From assembly GCA_002737625.1 (NCBI GenBank), contig NSIB01000007.1, positions 1 to 42,731 of the forward strand: 42,731 bases of DNA, given 5' to 3'. Positions 24,602-33,730 of this stretch are shown in pieces. The notes under the pieces were generated by a model. It saw nothing but the letters and a program-made list of their open reading frames with translations. It was not told the DNA's origin and made no database searches. The position numbers and the translations under genes were made by a program. Within the stretch, counting starts at the first letter, position 1. Each line of letters starts with the position of its first letter. The DNA comes from Flavobacteriales bacterium (lineage in GTDB: Bacteria > Bacteroidota > Bacteroidia > NS11-12g > UBA955).

Positions 24602-26224
24602 TCAATCCACGTTATCGTGCAAGTGGCGATTCGGTTTTACCGTTAAATCGCGCGCATTGGTAGGGTCTTCCTCACCAATGGTGATTTTGCTCACTAGTTG
24701 TGATTGGCTATGGGGCGCGGCTTCGAGATTGATTCCTCGTCTCATGTATGCTGGAACATCAATGTCGCTATCGAGTAAATTCTCCCTATAGTTTCTGCCG
24801 TTTTCCAAGTGGGTGTCACGAAAAACCTGCGCCATAGTGTCTTCAATTGGATCTTCCGCGGTAAATGGCTTCGGAGTAACATCAATGGGATTCATTGGGT
24901 CTTCGTCGCTATCGCTTGTGCCAAAACTACTGGGTACATGGTTCACAACACTGGGGTTTTGCGGGATGCTAAATAGATTGGTTTGTAGGTTTGCATTGTT
25001 GGATCCTGCATTGTTCGTTGGGGGTTGATTCCAAGCGTTGTTCGGTTTGCCATTGTTGCCTGCCAATGCCGAACCCGCGGGGTTTGAGTTTCCGCCTTGG
25101 AATCCGCCGTTACTGTATGCGGGGCGGTCATTTAAATTCGGATTTCCACCGTTGAATCCGTAGGGATTTTGAACAGGTATCGCGGGGGTCATTGGCGTTG
25201 CATTTATTGGGGATTGCTGCTGATTGCTCGAAAATTCAACATTTACATTTTCGCGGGCTTCAAAACCGGTAGCAATAACTGTGATTGCAATGTCCTCACC
25301 GAGACTGTCGTCTTTGGTGATACCCATTTTTAGGTGAGCTGTATTGCCTGCCTCTTCTTGAAGGTATTTTTTCACTTTTGAGATTTCACTCATTACGGGT
25401 TCTTTATGGCCGTAGGTGAAATTGACAAGCAAATGTTGCGCACCTTGGATTCTTGTATTGTCTAGCAGAGGACTGTCTAGCGCCATCCGAACGGCATTTT
25501 CGGCGCGATTCTCCCCAGTTGCAATTCCCGTTCCCATAATGGCTCTTCCACTGTCTCTCATGGCGGTTTGCACATCCATAAAATCTACGTTGATCTGACC
25601 GGGTTTGGTGATAATTTCGGCAATTCCACGCGCTGCGGTGCACAGAATGTCATCTGCTTTGGAGAAGGCTTGGGTAATGGTTAAATCGCCGTACATATCA
25701 ACGATGCGATCGTTGCGAATTGTTAACAAGGCATCTACATGCGGACGCAATTTTTCTAAACCTTCGCGGGCTTGACCAATCCTTTGCGGACCTTCGTCTT
25801 CAAAGGGTAGGGTTACGATACCCACGGTGAGGATATTTAGTTCCTTTGCGATTTTCGCAATTACTGGGGCGGCACCTGTTCCTGTACCACCGCCCATGCC
25901 CGCTGTGATAAATACCATTTTGGTGTTGTCCTCCATGATTTGGCGAATTTGTGCCATGTTTTCCATGGCGGCCTTTTCACCCATGTCGGGCATCGATCCG
26001 GCACCCAAACCTTCCGTGAGTTGGGCCCCTAATTGCAAACGATTTGGGATTGGGCTGCTATGGAGCGATTGTAAGTCTGTGTTACATATATAAAAATCAA
26101 CACCTTCAATGCCATGGCGGTACATGTGGTTTACGGCATTGCTACCACCACCGCCCACTCCTATGACTTTAATGAGGTTGCCTCGTACTTTGTTTACTGC
26201 GGGTTCAAATCCTGGCATAATCAT
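24602..26224 (-). CDS. ftsZ: Cell division GTPase FtsZ
   Basis: The 540-residue tubulin homologue forms the Z ring. The N-terminal GTPase domain shows GVGGGGSNAV and the tubulin signature GMGGGTGTGAAPVIA. The T7-loop region is LPFEDEGPQR and onward. A Gln/Asn/Gly/Pro-rich linker runs from about residue 330 to 475, much longer than in E. coli. It ends in an IDVPAYMRRGINLE peptide that replaces the usual FtsA/ZipA-binding tail position, and a further Ser/Gln/His-rich tail of about 40 residues follows. MIMPGF offers two ATGs (26224 and 26218). It is the last gene of the cluster, 23 nt after ftsA. Confidence 0.98.
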   Translation of the reverse strand: MIMPGFEPAVNKVRGNLIKVIGVGGGGSNAVNHMYRHGIEGVDFYICNTDLQSLHSSPIPNRLQLGAQLTEGLGAGSMPDMGEKAAMENMAQIRQIMEDNTKMVFITAGMGGGTGTGAAPVIAKIAKELNILTVGIVTLPFEDEGPQRIGQAREGLEKLRPHVDALLTIRNDRIVDMYGDLTITQAFSKADDILCTAARGIAEIITKPGQINVDFMDVQTAMRDSGRAIMGTGIATGENRAENAVRMALDSPLLDNTRIQGAQHLLVNFTYGHKEPVMSEISKVKKYLQEEAGNTAHLKMGITKDDSLGEDIAITVIATGFEARENVNVEFSSNQQQSPINATPMTPAIPVQNPYGFNGGNPNLNDRPAYSNGGFQGGNSNPAGSALAGNNGKPNNAWNQPPTNNAGSNNANLQTNLFSIPQNPSVVNHVPSSFGTSDSDEDPMNPIDVTPKPFTAEDPIEDTMAQVFRDTHLENGRNYRENLLDSDIDVPAYMRRGINLEAAPHSQSQLVSKITIGEEDPTNARDLTVKPNRHLHDNVD

Positions 26225-26247
26225 CCTGTTTAATATCTATGTTTTGG

Positions 26248-27645
26248 TTATTCCTGGAAGTCCTCACCATCTTGCATCCAATTCTTGAGGTCTTTGATGA
26301 TGCCCCAGGCACCAGGGAAAATGCTTAATTTGTCTTTGCCTCGGGCTTCAGGGGTGTTTCCAATATCCAACTGGCGTGATTGGGGCACTTCAGCGACTAC
26401 ATCGTCAAGAAAACCATCATGACTAGAAACAGGGCTTTCTTGCTTCACGATAAATTCGTTATTCAAATGGATGGCTTCGCTCTTGGCTGCCAATTCAAAT
26501 CCTTTCAACACCAAACCAATACTGGTGGCATACATCGGGTTGCGCACTTCGTCGATCATGGCCTTGCCCAAACGATGCCCAGGCGAACCAATGTGTACCT
26601 CTAATCCAATGAAATAGTTGAACAATTGCGTAATGTCTTTCATCGATGATCCACCACCGGTTAATACGATGCCGCCGGCCAATTTGTGTCTAATGCCCGA
26701 TACCACGATTTCGAAATCCACCTTCTGAATGATGTCTTCCACACGGGCACGAATTACCTGAGAAATGGCATACAATGAAATTTCTTTTGGTGCTCTACCT
26801 GGCAATCCTGGAACAACCACAACTTCGTTTTTCATTGCTTCGGTTGGGAAGCAGCTGCCGTAGTTTACTTTTACAAATTCGGCTTGATCCTTAAGAATAC
26901 CGAAGGCTTCTTGTAAATCTTTGGTTATGCGATCACCACCGATTGGGATGATTGCGGTATGACGGATCGCTCCATCGTCGAAAATACAAATATCGGTTGT
27001 ACCACCACCAATGTCGATCAAAGCAACACCGGCTTCCATTTCTGGCTCGCTCAATACGGCTGCGGCAGAGGCTACGGGTTCTACAATCAAATCGGCGATT
27101 TCAAGGCCTGCTCTGCGAACCGCCATAAATATGGTTTTTGCGGCAGAAGTTTCACCGGTGATGATGTGGTAATTGCATTCTACACGCACACCAACTCTAC
27201 CCACGGGGTCTTTGATGCCTTCTTCACCATCGATGCGATACTCCTGAGGAAGTACATGTAGAATTTCCAATCCCGGCGATAAGGCCAAGTTTTCCATTTC
27301 TACTTCCAATTTGTACAATTCGTCCTCAGTGATTTCCACATCCCACTGCTTGCGGCTCAAAGTTCCGCGGTGCTGTAGGCTTTTGATGTGGTGTCCTGCG
27401 ATACCTACAAATACGGTTTTCACTTGTACTTGACTTTGTTTGATTGCATCTTCTACGGCAGATTGAATTGCTGTCACAGCTTTGGCGACGTTGGCAACCA
27501 TGCCTCGAGATACGCCACCTTGGCTTGGGGCTTTTCCCATGCCAAGAATGTTTAATTTGCCGTTTTCGGCCATTTGACCCACAATTGCGCACACCTTGGT
27601 TGTGCCGATGTCGAGTCCTACGATGATATTGTTATTGATAGCCAT
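26248..27645 (-). CDS. ftsA: Cell division protein FtsA
   Basis: The 465-residue actin-like ATPase tethers FtsZ to the membrane. Phosphate-1 motif GLDIGTTKVCAIVG, phosphate-2 GVALIDIGGGTTDICIF and the adenosine motif GGIVLTGGGSSM are all visible, and the SHS2-like 1C subdomain lies between. The C-terminus (FPGAWGIIKDLKNWMQD) is a plausible amphipathic membrane helix. A Glu/Gln/Ser-rich stretch before it is variable. It sits between ftsQ and ftsZ with 23 nt on each side. Confidence 0.97.
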   Translation of the reverse strand: MAINNNIIVGLDIGTTKVCAIVGQMAENGKLNILGMGKAPSQGGVSRGMVANVAKAVTAIQSAVEDAIKQSQVQVKTVFVGIAGHHIKSLQHRGTLSRKQWDVEITEDELYKLEVEMENLALSPGLEILHVLPQEYRIDGEEGIKDPVGRVGVRVECNYHIITGETSAAKTIFMAVRRAGLEIADLIVEPVASAAAVLSEPEMEAGVALIDIGGGTTDICIFDDGAIRHTAIIPIGGDRITKDLQEAFGILKDQAEFVKVNYGSCFPTEAMKNEVVVVPGLPGRAPKEISLYAISQVIRARVEDIIQKVDFEIVVSGIRHKLAGGIVLTGGGSSMKDITQLFNYFIGLEVHIGSPGHRLGKAMIDEVRNPMYATSIGLVLKGFELAAKSEAIHLNNEFIVKQESPVSSHDGFLDDVVAEVPQSRQLDIGNTPEARGKDKLSIFPGAWGIIKDLKNWMQDGEDFQE

Positions 27646-27668
27646 ATGTATTGATTTAGGGTGTTCTA

Positions 27669-28481
27669 TTAATTGGACTTTTTTGGTTCTGTATGTATGT
27701 TTTCTTGGCCAGTGCGCTGACCTACTACCTGATTAAGGTTCGAAATATCTACGCTTTTGTATTGATCCCAGCCAGTGCTTTTAAGGCCTTGATCGTAGAA
27801 AAGACGGAGGTTTTCGAACTTTTTGGGCAGGTTTGCGCCGTTGCCTACAACAATGCTATGTCTTCCAACACGGGGAATCAAAATCACGTCGTTGTAATTA
27901 TCTACATACAATTGTTGAAACTGCGCGTTCCACACACTGTCGGCCGCTACAAACTTGGCCACTTGCATTACATTTCGGGTGATTTCGCCACTCACAATCT
28001 TGCCGCCTTCCATTAAAACGGGTATATTTCCGTTGGCCACCATCACATCGCAAAATTTGGTAGATGGGGTATTTGGAATAACCACTCCGTTGCTGTCTAA
28101 GTAAAATTGTTGGCCTTTTAGGTTTTGGACAAAAAGAATGGGTGTGCGTTCTTCTACTTTGAGTTTTAACAAGCCGTCTAGTCCTAAATAAACTTCGGCT
28201 TTTTTTACGGCGGGAATCTTATTGAGTTGTCCTTCCAGTTTTCTGATATTTACCGCAGCAGCATTTTTTCCGATGGGATTGCCAATGATGGCTTGAACGG
28301 AATCGGCGATGATGGTTTTATTTAAGAAAATTGCCTTTCCTTCTGGAAGTATTGTAATTTCCATGGATTCAACGAGGCGGTTTTTGGCGGTATTTGAGAT
28401 GGACGACCAAAAAATGGCGACTGCGACGAGCAGGATCACCAGGGCGGCGACCATCCATTGGCGTTTATTGAGTGAGTGCAT
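27669..28481 (-). CDS. ftsQ: Cell division protein FtsQ/DivIB
   Basis: The 270-residue bitopic membrane protein has one TM helix (residues about 9-27, WMVAALVILLVAVAIFW). It is followed by a POTRA-like region (AAAVNIRKLEGQLNKIPAVKKAEVYL) and the beta domain (LFVQNLKGQQFYLDSNGVVIP). It links early and late divisome proteins on the periplasmic side. The gene begins inside the 3' end of murC (17-nt overlap). The identification rests on position plus domain pattern, since FtsQ sequences are weakly conserved. Confidence 0.93.
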   Translation of the reverse strand: MHSLNKRQWMVAALVILLVAVAIFWSSISNTAKNRLVESMEITILPEGKAIFLNKTIIADSVQAIIGNPIGKNAAAVNIRKLEGQLNKIPAVKKAEVYLGLDGLLKLKVEERTPILFVQNLKGQQFYLDSNGVVIPNTPSTKFCDVMVANGNIPVLMEGGKIVSGEITRNVMQVAKFVAADSVWNAQFQQLYVDNYNDVILIPRVGRHSIVVGNGANLPKKFENLRLFYDQGLKSTGWDQYKSVDISNLNQVVGQRTGQENIHTEPKKSN

Positions 28482-29946
28482 CTATTTTGAGGTATAAGGT
28501 GGCAATCGGTTGAACAATTTGGTCTATGTCTCCCGCTCCTAGAATGAGCAGGATTTTGGGTTTTTCGCTTTCAATTTTCTGCAGTGCAGTAAGTGGGTTT
28601 ACCAAAGTTTTGTTGGGATTGGAAATCATATTGAGGAGCCATTCGCTGGTGATGCCGGGAATGGGTTTTTCGCGGGCAGGATAAATATCCATTAGCCAGA
28701 TATGATCTAGATTCGACAAGCTGTTGGCAAATCCTTGGGCAAAGTCTTGGGTCCTGGAGAAAAGGTGGGGTTGAAAAATGCCCGTTATAATTTGATTGGG
28801 ATATAGTGTCCTCACCGAACCAATGATGGCGTTGAGCTCTTCGGGGTGGTGGGCGTAATCGTCAATAACCACGTAGTTTTCCGTTTTGTGAACGTATTCA
28901 AATCGGCGTTTTGCTCCTTTGTAACTGGCGATGCCTTTTTGCAGAGTTTCGATGGGGAGGTCCAGAAATCCTTGACAGATGCCAAGCGCGGCGACAGCAT
29001 TTTGGACGTTGTGATGGCCGGGAAGTCCGCATCGAAAAGGAGCAATTTCTGTTTGATTGTGGGCGAGGGTAAAGCAAAAATCACCTTGATTGATATGTAC
29101 GTTGTGCGCTTGGTAATTCGCTGATATGTCTAAGCCGTAAGTATGCGTTTTTACGTTCGGCGCAATTGCGATTTTCAAATTCTCTTGGATCATCAAACCG
29201 CCATTGGGCTGAATAAGATGGGTGAATTCAATAAAGGCTTGCTCAAAGGCTTCCGGCGTGCCGTAAATGTCTAAATGATCCGGATCGATGGCTGTGATGA
29301 CCGCCAAATCGGGGTTGAGGCGGTGAAAGCTGCGGTCGAATTCATCGGCCTCGAGGACAATAATTTCTTTGGCTTCGCTGCTGCTGCTGCTTTGATTGTT
29401 TGTGTCGCCGGACTGGTGATTGCTCCCGCGGGCTTGGTAATTTACCCCATCTGTTTTGCGCAGGTAATTGGTGTTATAATTTGCGCTAATACCCCCAAGA
29501 AATGCGGTAAAATTGATGTTGCATTCATAGAGTAGATGGGCGATTAGCGTAGATGTAGTGGTTTTCCCATGGGTTCCAGCCACTGCGATGCAATAGCCGC
29601 CGCGTGCAATTTGTCCCAAGACTTCACTGCGTTTTAAAATGATTGCTTTTTGATCGATGAGCCAAATCCACTGCGCGTGATCTTTGGATATGGCTGGAGT
29701 AAGGATGAAAAGCGTATTCTCAATATCGTTTCTCACAGACATTGGAAGCGCTTCCAATTGGTCGTTATAGCTGATGACGGCCCCTTCTCTTTCCAACGCT
29801 TTTGTAAGGGGAGTTGGTGTTTTATCGTATCCCATCACCGGCAGACCGATTTGCAGAAAATACCGCGCAATGGCACTCATTCCAATGCCACCAATGCCCA
29901 AGAAATAGGCTTGATTGTAATCGCGTATGTTTTGTGCCGGATTCAT
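28465..29946 (-). CDS. murC: UDP-N-acetylmuramate--L-alanine ligase
   Basis: The 493-residue cytosolic enzyme adds L-Ala to UDP-MurNAc using ATP. GIGGIGMSAIARYF binds the nucleotide sugar, AGTHGKTTTSTLIA is the ATP P-loop, and IDDYAHHPEEL is the conserved ligase motif. Residues about 160-190 hold a hydrophilic insert (RGSNHQSGDTNNQ plus five Ser) between the central-domain strands and the conserved EADEFDRSF. The Ser run is coded by five AGC triplets. The ATG follows directly after the murG stop with no gap. Confidence 0.97.
   Translation of the reverse strand: MNPAQNIRDYNQAYFLGIGGIGMSAIARYFLQIGLPVMGYDKTPTPLTKALEREGAVISYNDQLEALPMSVRNDIENTLFILTPAISKDHAQWIWLIDQKAIILKRSEVLGQIARGGYCIAVAGTHGKTTTSTLIAHLLYECNINFTAFLGGISANYNTNYLRKTDGVNYQARGSNHQSGDTNNQSSSSSEAKEIIVLEADEFDRSFHRLNPDLAVITAIDPDHLDIYGTPEAFEQAFIEFTHLIQPNGGLMIQENLKIAIAPNVKTHTYGLDISANYQAHNVHINQGDFCFTLAHNQTEIAPFRCGLPGHHNVQNAVAALGICQGFLDLPIETLQKGIASYKGAKRRFEYVHKTENYVVIDDYAHHPEELNAIIGSVRTLYPNQIITGIFQPHLFSRTQDFAQGFANSLSNLDHIWLMDIYPAREKPIPGITSEWLLNMISNPNKTLVNPLTALQKIESEKPKILLILGAGDIDQIVQPIATLYLKIDALTQ
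29377..29391 (-). repeat. (AGC)5 triplet repeat in murC
   Basis: Five uninterrupted AGC codons (Ser) inside the non-conserved insert. Gain or loss of units would alter insert length but keep the frame. Confidence 0.9.
29741..29758. repeat. Perfect 18-bp palindrome inside murC
   Basis: ATTGGAAGCGCTTCCAAT is fully self-complementary with no spacer. It encodes part of QLEALPM in the N-terminal domain. A related 12-bp palindrome, TGAAGCGCTTCA, occurs at 5463-5474 in the thermolysin-family gene. Confidence 0.95.
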
Positions 29947-31152
29947 TTACTTTGCGTTTTCAATTAAACTTGCGATGCGATGGGCGATGGTTTCTGTGGC
30001 TTGTGGCTTGGCGATTTGCTTCAGTTTTTCTTGCAGTTCCGTCATTTTTTTCGTATCTGTTATCAGTTCAATGCACGTATTTATAAGGGTTTGAGGCGCT
30101 TGTTGATCGGAGATGAGCACCGCGGCATTCAATCCGCTGAGCACTTGGGCATTTTTCGTTTGGTGATCGTCTGTTACATTGGGCGACGGTACCAGAATAG
30201 AGGGTTTTCCTACTACTGCAATTTCAGAGATGCTAATGGCACCTGCACGAGAGACTACGAGATTTGCGGCCTGATACGCATCGTCCATATCGTAAATGAA
30301 GGGCGCATGAAAAATCCTCGGGGCGTTGGGTGCTAGGAATAAAGCGGGGTTGTTTTCTATGATTTGATGGATTTTCTCGGCATGGGATTTGGCGAAGGGA
30401 AGCCCCATTTGCCAGATAATCTGAATATTTGCTTCGGCCAGTTGAACGAGATTGTTAAAGATCGTTTGGTTGATGGTTCTGGCGCCAAGGCTTCCACCGG
30501 TGATAAATATCACAGGGAGTTTGGGCTGCAGGCCAAATTTTTGGAGGCAAGCAGCGTGCTCAACATCGGTGGTTTTTCTCTGTTTTAGTCGATCACCCAA
30601 ATCGATAATATTCTGTCGGACCGGATTCCCTGTAAACTCCCAATTGCCGGCGGGAAAGAACTTCTCCATTTGGGGGAATCCGGTGCAAATGAGTGCGGCT
30701 CGACGAGCCACTAGGCGATTGGTTAAGCCTGCAAATCCGTTTTGTTCCTGTAAAATGGTAGTATATCCCATTCTGGAAGCCATAAAACAAATAGGGAGAC
30801 TCGCATATCCACCAGTCCCTATCACCGCGGTGGGTTGAAATTGTTGCAACAGTTTGCGGGCTTTCCAGAAGCTATGAATTGTTTTGAGCAGTACGATGAT
30901 ATTTCGGGGGGATGCGGATCGTTTGAGCCCTTCGATGGGGAGGCCCGTGATTTCGAAACCTTCTTTGGGGACTTTCTCCATTTCCATTTTGCCGATGGCG
31001 CCAACGAATAAGAATTGGGCATCGGGGTATTTGACTTTTAGTGCATTGGCAATGGCAACCGCTGGAAAAATGTGGCCGCCAGTTCCTCCTCCGCTCAAAA
31101 TGAATTTTGGCGGGTTTTGGGATGGGGTTGTATTTTCTGTTTTGGTTGACAT
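29947..31152 (-). CDS. murG: UDP-GlcNAc--undecaprenyl-PP-MurNAc-pentapeptide GlcNAc transferase
   Basis: The 401-residue GT28 enzyme converts lipid I to lipid II at the inner face of the membrane. G-loops are visible in FILSGGGTGGHIFPAVAIA and GTGGYASLP. LQEQNGFAGLTNRL and the donor-site VSRAGAISISEIAVVGKPSILVPSPN follow. A short polar N-terminal extension (STKTENTTPSQNPP) precedes the conserved start. The stop TAA is immediately followed by the murC ATG. Confidence 0.97.
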   Translation of the reverse strand: MSTKTENTTPSQNPPKFILSGGGTGGHIFPAVAIANALKVKYPDAQFLFVGAIGKMEMEKVPKEGFEITGLPIEGLKRSASPRNIIVLLKTIHSFWKARKLLQQFQPTAVIGTGGYASLPICFMASRMGYTTILQEQNGFAGLTNRLVARRAALICTGFPQMEKFFPAGNWEFTGNPVRQNIIDLGDRLKQRKTTDVEHAACLQKFGLQPKLPVIFITGGSLGARTINQTIFNNLVQLAEANIQIIWQMGLPFAKSHAEKIHQIIENNPALFLAPNAPRIFHAPFIYDMDDAYQAANLVVSRAGAISISEIAVVGKPSILVPSPNVTDDHQTKNAQVLSGLNAAVLISDQQAPQTLINTCIELITDTKKMTELQEKLKQIAKPQATETIAHRIASLIENAK

Positions 31153-31163
31153 GATACTATCTT

Positions 31164-32339
31164 TTATACGCCTGCGGTGAGTGCTTCTTGTTGCTGTTGT
31201 TTTTCTTCTTGCACGTATTTGGAAATGCCTAGGATGATTCCAAAGCCAATGCTATTCATAAATAAGCTGGTACCTCCCATGCTCACTAGGGGGATGGTAA
31301 GGCCGGTAACAGGTAATATACCCACGGCAACACCCATATTTACGAAAGCTTGTAAACTCATTGAGAGTCCCAATCCCATGGCTACGAGCGCGCCGAAGGC
31401 GCGCGGACTTTCTACCACGATTTTTAGACATCGAAAAACCAATATCAAAAAGCAACCAGCGACAATTAATCCACCTACAATGCCATATTCCTCAATAATG
31501 ATGGCAAAAATGAAGTCGGAATAGGGGTGAGGAAGATAATTCCTTTGTGTGCTATTGCCCGGCCCTTTGCCAAAAATACCGCCCTTTGCCACTGCAATTT
31601 TTGATTGCAATTGCTGGTAATTGCCTACACCATCGTCTTTTCCTGTAAACGTTTCAATCCGCTTTTTCCAAGTGGGAATACGGTTGCCCTCCATGCCTTC
31701 GGTATTGATGTTCAATAGCACCACTACCAAAAGACCAATCGTTACGATACCGCTGACAGTCAATGCTATCAGGTATTTGAAATTTACCCGCCCAATGAAC
31801 ATGAGCAGTCCACAGGTGACAAAAACCACCAAAGAAGTACTTAAATTTTCAGGGGCAATCAGTAAAACAACAATTAATATGTATACGAGCGTTGTCCAAA
31901 AGATTTTTGGTGTATCAATATCTTCCTGGTTTTTACTCAAGTATCTCGATATGTACATAACCAATGAGAGTTTGGCCAAATCCGATGGCTGAAACGTAAT
32001 GCCCAATAACGGGATGGGAATTACCCGCGTTGCGTTGTTGATTTCTGTTCCAATAAACAGTGTGAGTAAAAGCAGTCCGATCGAAATTAAGAGCATGATT
32101 TGCGAAAGCCTCGAATAGTATTGGAATGGTATGTGATGGGTTAAATAGAGCAGGGCCAATCCTATCAACAAGAAACCGGTGTGTCGTAAGAAATAGAACT
32201 CGGTATTTCCTCCTCTTTTTGAATAAGCAAGAGTGCCGGTTGCGCTGTATACGGCCAAAATGCCTAGCAACGATAGTATGATAACAACAAACCAAATCCA
32301 TCGGTCGCCTTTAAATCGTGAGGTGAAATTTGACTGCAT
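31164..32339 (-). CDS. ftsW: SEDS glycosyltransferase FtsW
   Basis: The 391-residue polytopic protein (about ten TM helices) polymerises lipid II at the septum. Family marks include FQPSDLAKLSLVMYISRYLS, LIAPENLSTSLVVF, KGPGNSTQRNYLPHPYSDFIFAIIIEEYG and the C-terminal GLTIPLVSMGGTSLFMNSIGFGIILG. It follows murD by 56 nt, the longest gap within the cluster; no TAnnTTTG promoter is visible in it. It is paired functionally with FtsI encoded upstream. Confidence 0.96.
   Translation of the reverse strand: MQSNFTSRFKGDRWIWFVVIILSLLGILAVYSATGTLAYSKRGGNTEFYFLRHTGFLLIGLALLYLTHHIPFQYYSRLSQIMLLISIGLLLLTLFIGTEINNATRVIPIPLLGITFQPSDLAKLSLVMYISRYLSKNQEDIDTPKIFWTTLVYILIVVLLIAPENLSTSLVVFVTCGLLMFIGRVNFKYLIALTVSGIVTIGLLVVVLLNINTEGMEGNRIPTWKKRIETFTGKDDGVGNYQQLQSKIAVAKGGIFGKGPGNSTQRNYLPHPYSDFIFAIIIEEYGIVGGLIVAGCFLILVFRCLKIVVESPRAFGALVAMGLGLSMSLQAFVNMGVAVGILPVTGLTIPLVSMGGTSLFMNSIGFGIILGISKYVQEEKQQQQEALTAGV
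31388..31404. repeat. Short perfect inverted repeat (7-bp arms, GAA loop) inside ftsW
   Basis: GCGCGCC (31388-31394), GAA, GGCGCGC (31398-31404). All arm bases are G/C in an otherwise AT-rich gene. It encodes RAFGA, a fairly conserved segment. Confidence 0.85.
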
Positions 32340-32395
32340 ATTGCTTATTTATTGGAGTTTTTTTTGTTGGCAGAGTGCATTCCTGAGAATAGAAA

Positions 32396-33730
32396 TTATA
32401 AATTTCTTACCGCTTCTTTGAACTGTCTGCCACGATCTTCGTAACTGTCGAAAAGGTCAAAGCTGGCACAAGCTGGAGATAATAGGACCACGTCACCCCC
32501 TTCTGCCATGCGTGAGGCCACGTGAATGGCTTCTTTGGCGCTGCTGGTGTTGATGATGAGGTCTACATCGCATTGGAAAGCTTGGTGCAATTTGATGTTG
32601 TCCAGTCCCAAGCAAATGATGATTTTTACTTTTTCTTTTACCAAAGGTTTAAGATCTGCGTAGTTGTTGCCTTTGTCGATTCCGCCCGCAATCCATATCA
32701 CCGGACTATCCATGCTTTCGAGGGCATACCAAGCAGAATTGACATTTGTTGCCTTGCTATCATTGATGTATTCCACCCCGCCCACTTTCTGGACAAATTC
32801 TAGGCGATGTTCTGCGTTTTGGAAGTTGCCGAAGCTTTCGCGAATACTGTCCTTGCGAACATCCATTAAACTGGCGGCAATCCCTGCGGCCATGCTGTTG
32901 TAGGCGTTGTGTTGCCCACGAAGTGTAAATTCTTGCATATCGAGTGTGTAGTTTTCTTTTGAATGAATTTCAATTGTATTGCCTTCGGCGTAAGCGCCTT
33001 CGGTAAATTTTTGAGTTAAACTGAATGGAATCGCATGTCCGCCAAACGGATTCCGTGCCATCGCCTCCAAGGAGAGTTCGTTGTCTGCGCAATAGATAAA
33101 AAACTGTTTGTTGCTTTGGTTCCTTGCGATGCGCATTTTGCTATCGGCATAGTCTTTCAAGCGATAGTTATATCGATCCAAATGGTCTGGGGTGATGTTG
33201 CACAAAATGGCTACATCGCAAGTAAATGTATCGAGGTAGTCGAGCTGAAAACTGCTGATTTCAACTACATAAATGTCGAATGATTGCTGGGCGACCTGTC
33301 TAGCCAAGGATCTGCCGATATTTCCCGCCAATCCCACGTTAAGTCCGGCTTGCTGAAGCAAATGATAGGTGAGTAGCGTGGTGGTGGTTTTGCCATTGGT
33401 TCCAGTAATGCCTATTATTTTGGCTTGGGTATAGCGATAAGCGAGTTCTAACTCATCAATGATTTCGATGCCTTTTGCTTTGGCGGCTTGAACAATGGGT
33501 GCTTTGTCGGGGATGCCTGGGCTTTTTACGATACAATCGGCATTGAGGATTTTCTCATCCGTATGCTTTTCTTGTTCCCAAGCGATATTGTGCAGGTTGA
33601 GTTCGTCTTGGTATTTGGTTGCAATTTTTCCGAAATCGGATACGAATACGTCCCAGTTTTGGGCTGCGCCCAAAACTGCGGCCCCCGTACCGCTTTCGCC
33701 TGCTCCCAATATGACCAACCTCTTTCTCAA
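32396..33730 (-). CDS. murD: UDP-N-acetylmuramoylalanine--D-glutamate ligase
   Basis: The 444-residue enzyme adds D-Glu to UDP-MurNAc-L-Ala. The N-terminus LVILGAGESGTGAAVLG binds the UDP-sugar, GITGTNGKTTTTLLTYHLL is the P-loop, and NDSKATNVNS plus GGIDKGNNY are standard MurD motifs. The start codon is TTG at 33730 and overlaps the mraY stop as TTGA (4-nt type overlap), a coupled arrangement; no ATG fits the conserved N-terminus. An 11-bp perfect inverted repeat lies about 50-75 nt after the start. Confidence 0.96.
   Translation of the reverse strand: MRKRLVILGAGESGTGAAVLGAAQNWDVFVSDFGKIATKYQDELNLHNIAWEQEKHTDEKILNADCIVKSPGIPDKAPIVQAAKAKGIEIIDELELAYRYTQAKIIGITGTNGKTTTTLLTYHLLQQAGLNVGLAGNIGRSLARQVAQQSFDIYVVEISSFQLDYLDTFTCDVAILCNITPDHLDRYNYRLKDYADSKMRIARNQSNKQFFIYCADNELSLEAMARNPFGGHAIPFSLTQKFTEGAYAEGNTIEIHSKENYTLDMQEFTLRGQHNAYNSMAAGIAASLMDVRKDSIRESFGNFQNAEHRLEFVQKVGGVEYINDSKATNVNSAWYALESMDSPVIWIAGGIDKGNNYADLKPLVKEKVKIIICLGLDNIKLHQAFQCDVDLIINTSSAKEAIHVASRMAEGGDVVLLSPACASFDLFDSYEDRGRQFKEAVRNL
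33654..33678. repeat. Perfect inverted repeat, 11-bp arms, 3-nt loop, near the 5' end of murD
   Basis: CAGTTTTGGGC (33654-33664), TGC, GCCCAAAACTG (33668-33678). It encodes AVLGAAQNW, where typical MurD proteins of this phylum have a Lys-rich stretch after the AAxL helix (from memory, not an alignment). The mRNA hairpin would lie close to the ribosome entry region. Confidence 0.93.

Noticed and set aside
29377-29391. Phase-variable repeat in murC
   Set aside because: The unit is a triplet, so slippage cannot switch an essential gene off; only insert length would vary.
30697-30709. GGCTC-GAC-GAGCC small hairpin in murG and GCGCT-TG-AGCGC at 3602-3613
   Set aside because: Five-base arms are within chance expectation, so I left them out of the inverted-repeat set.
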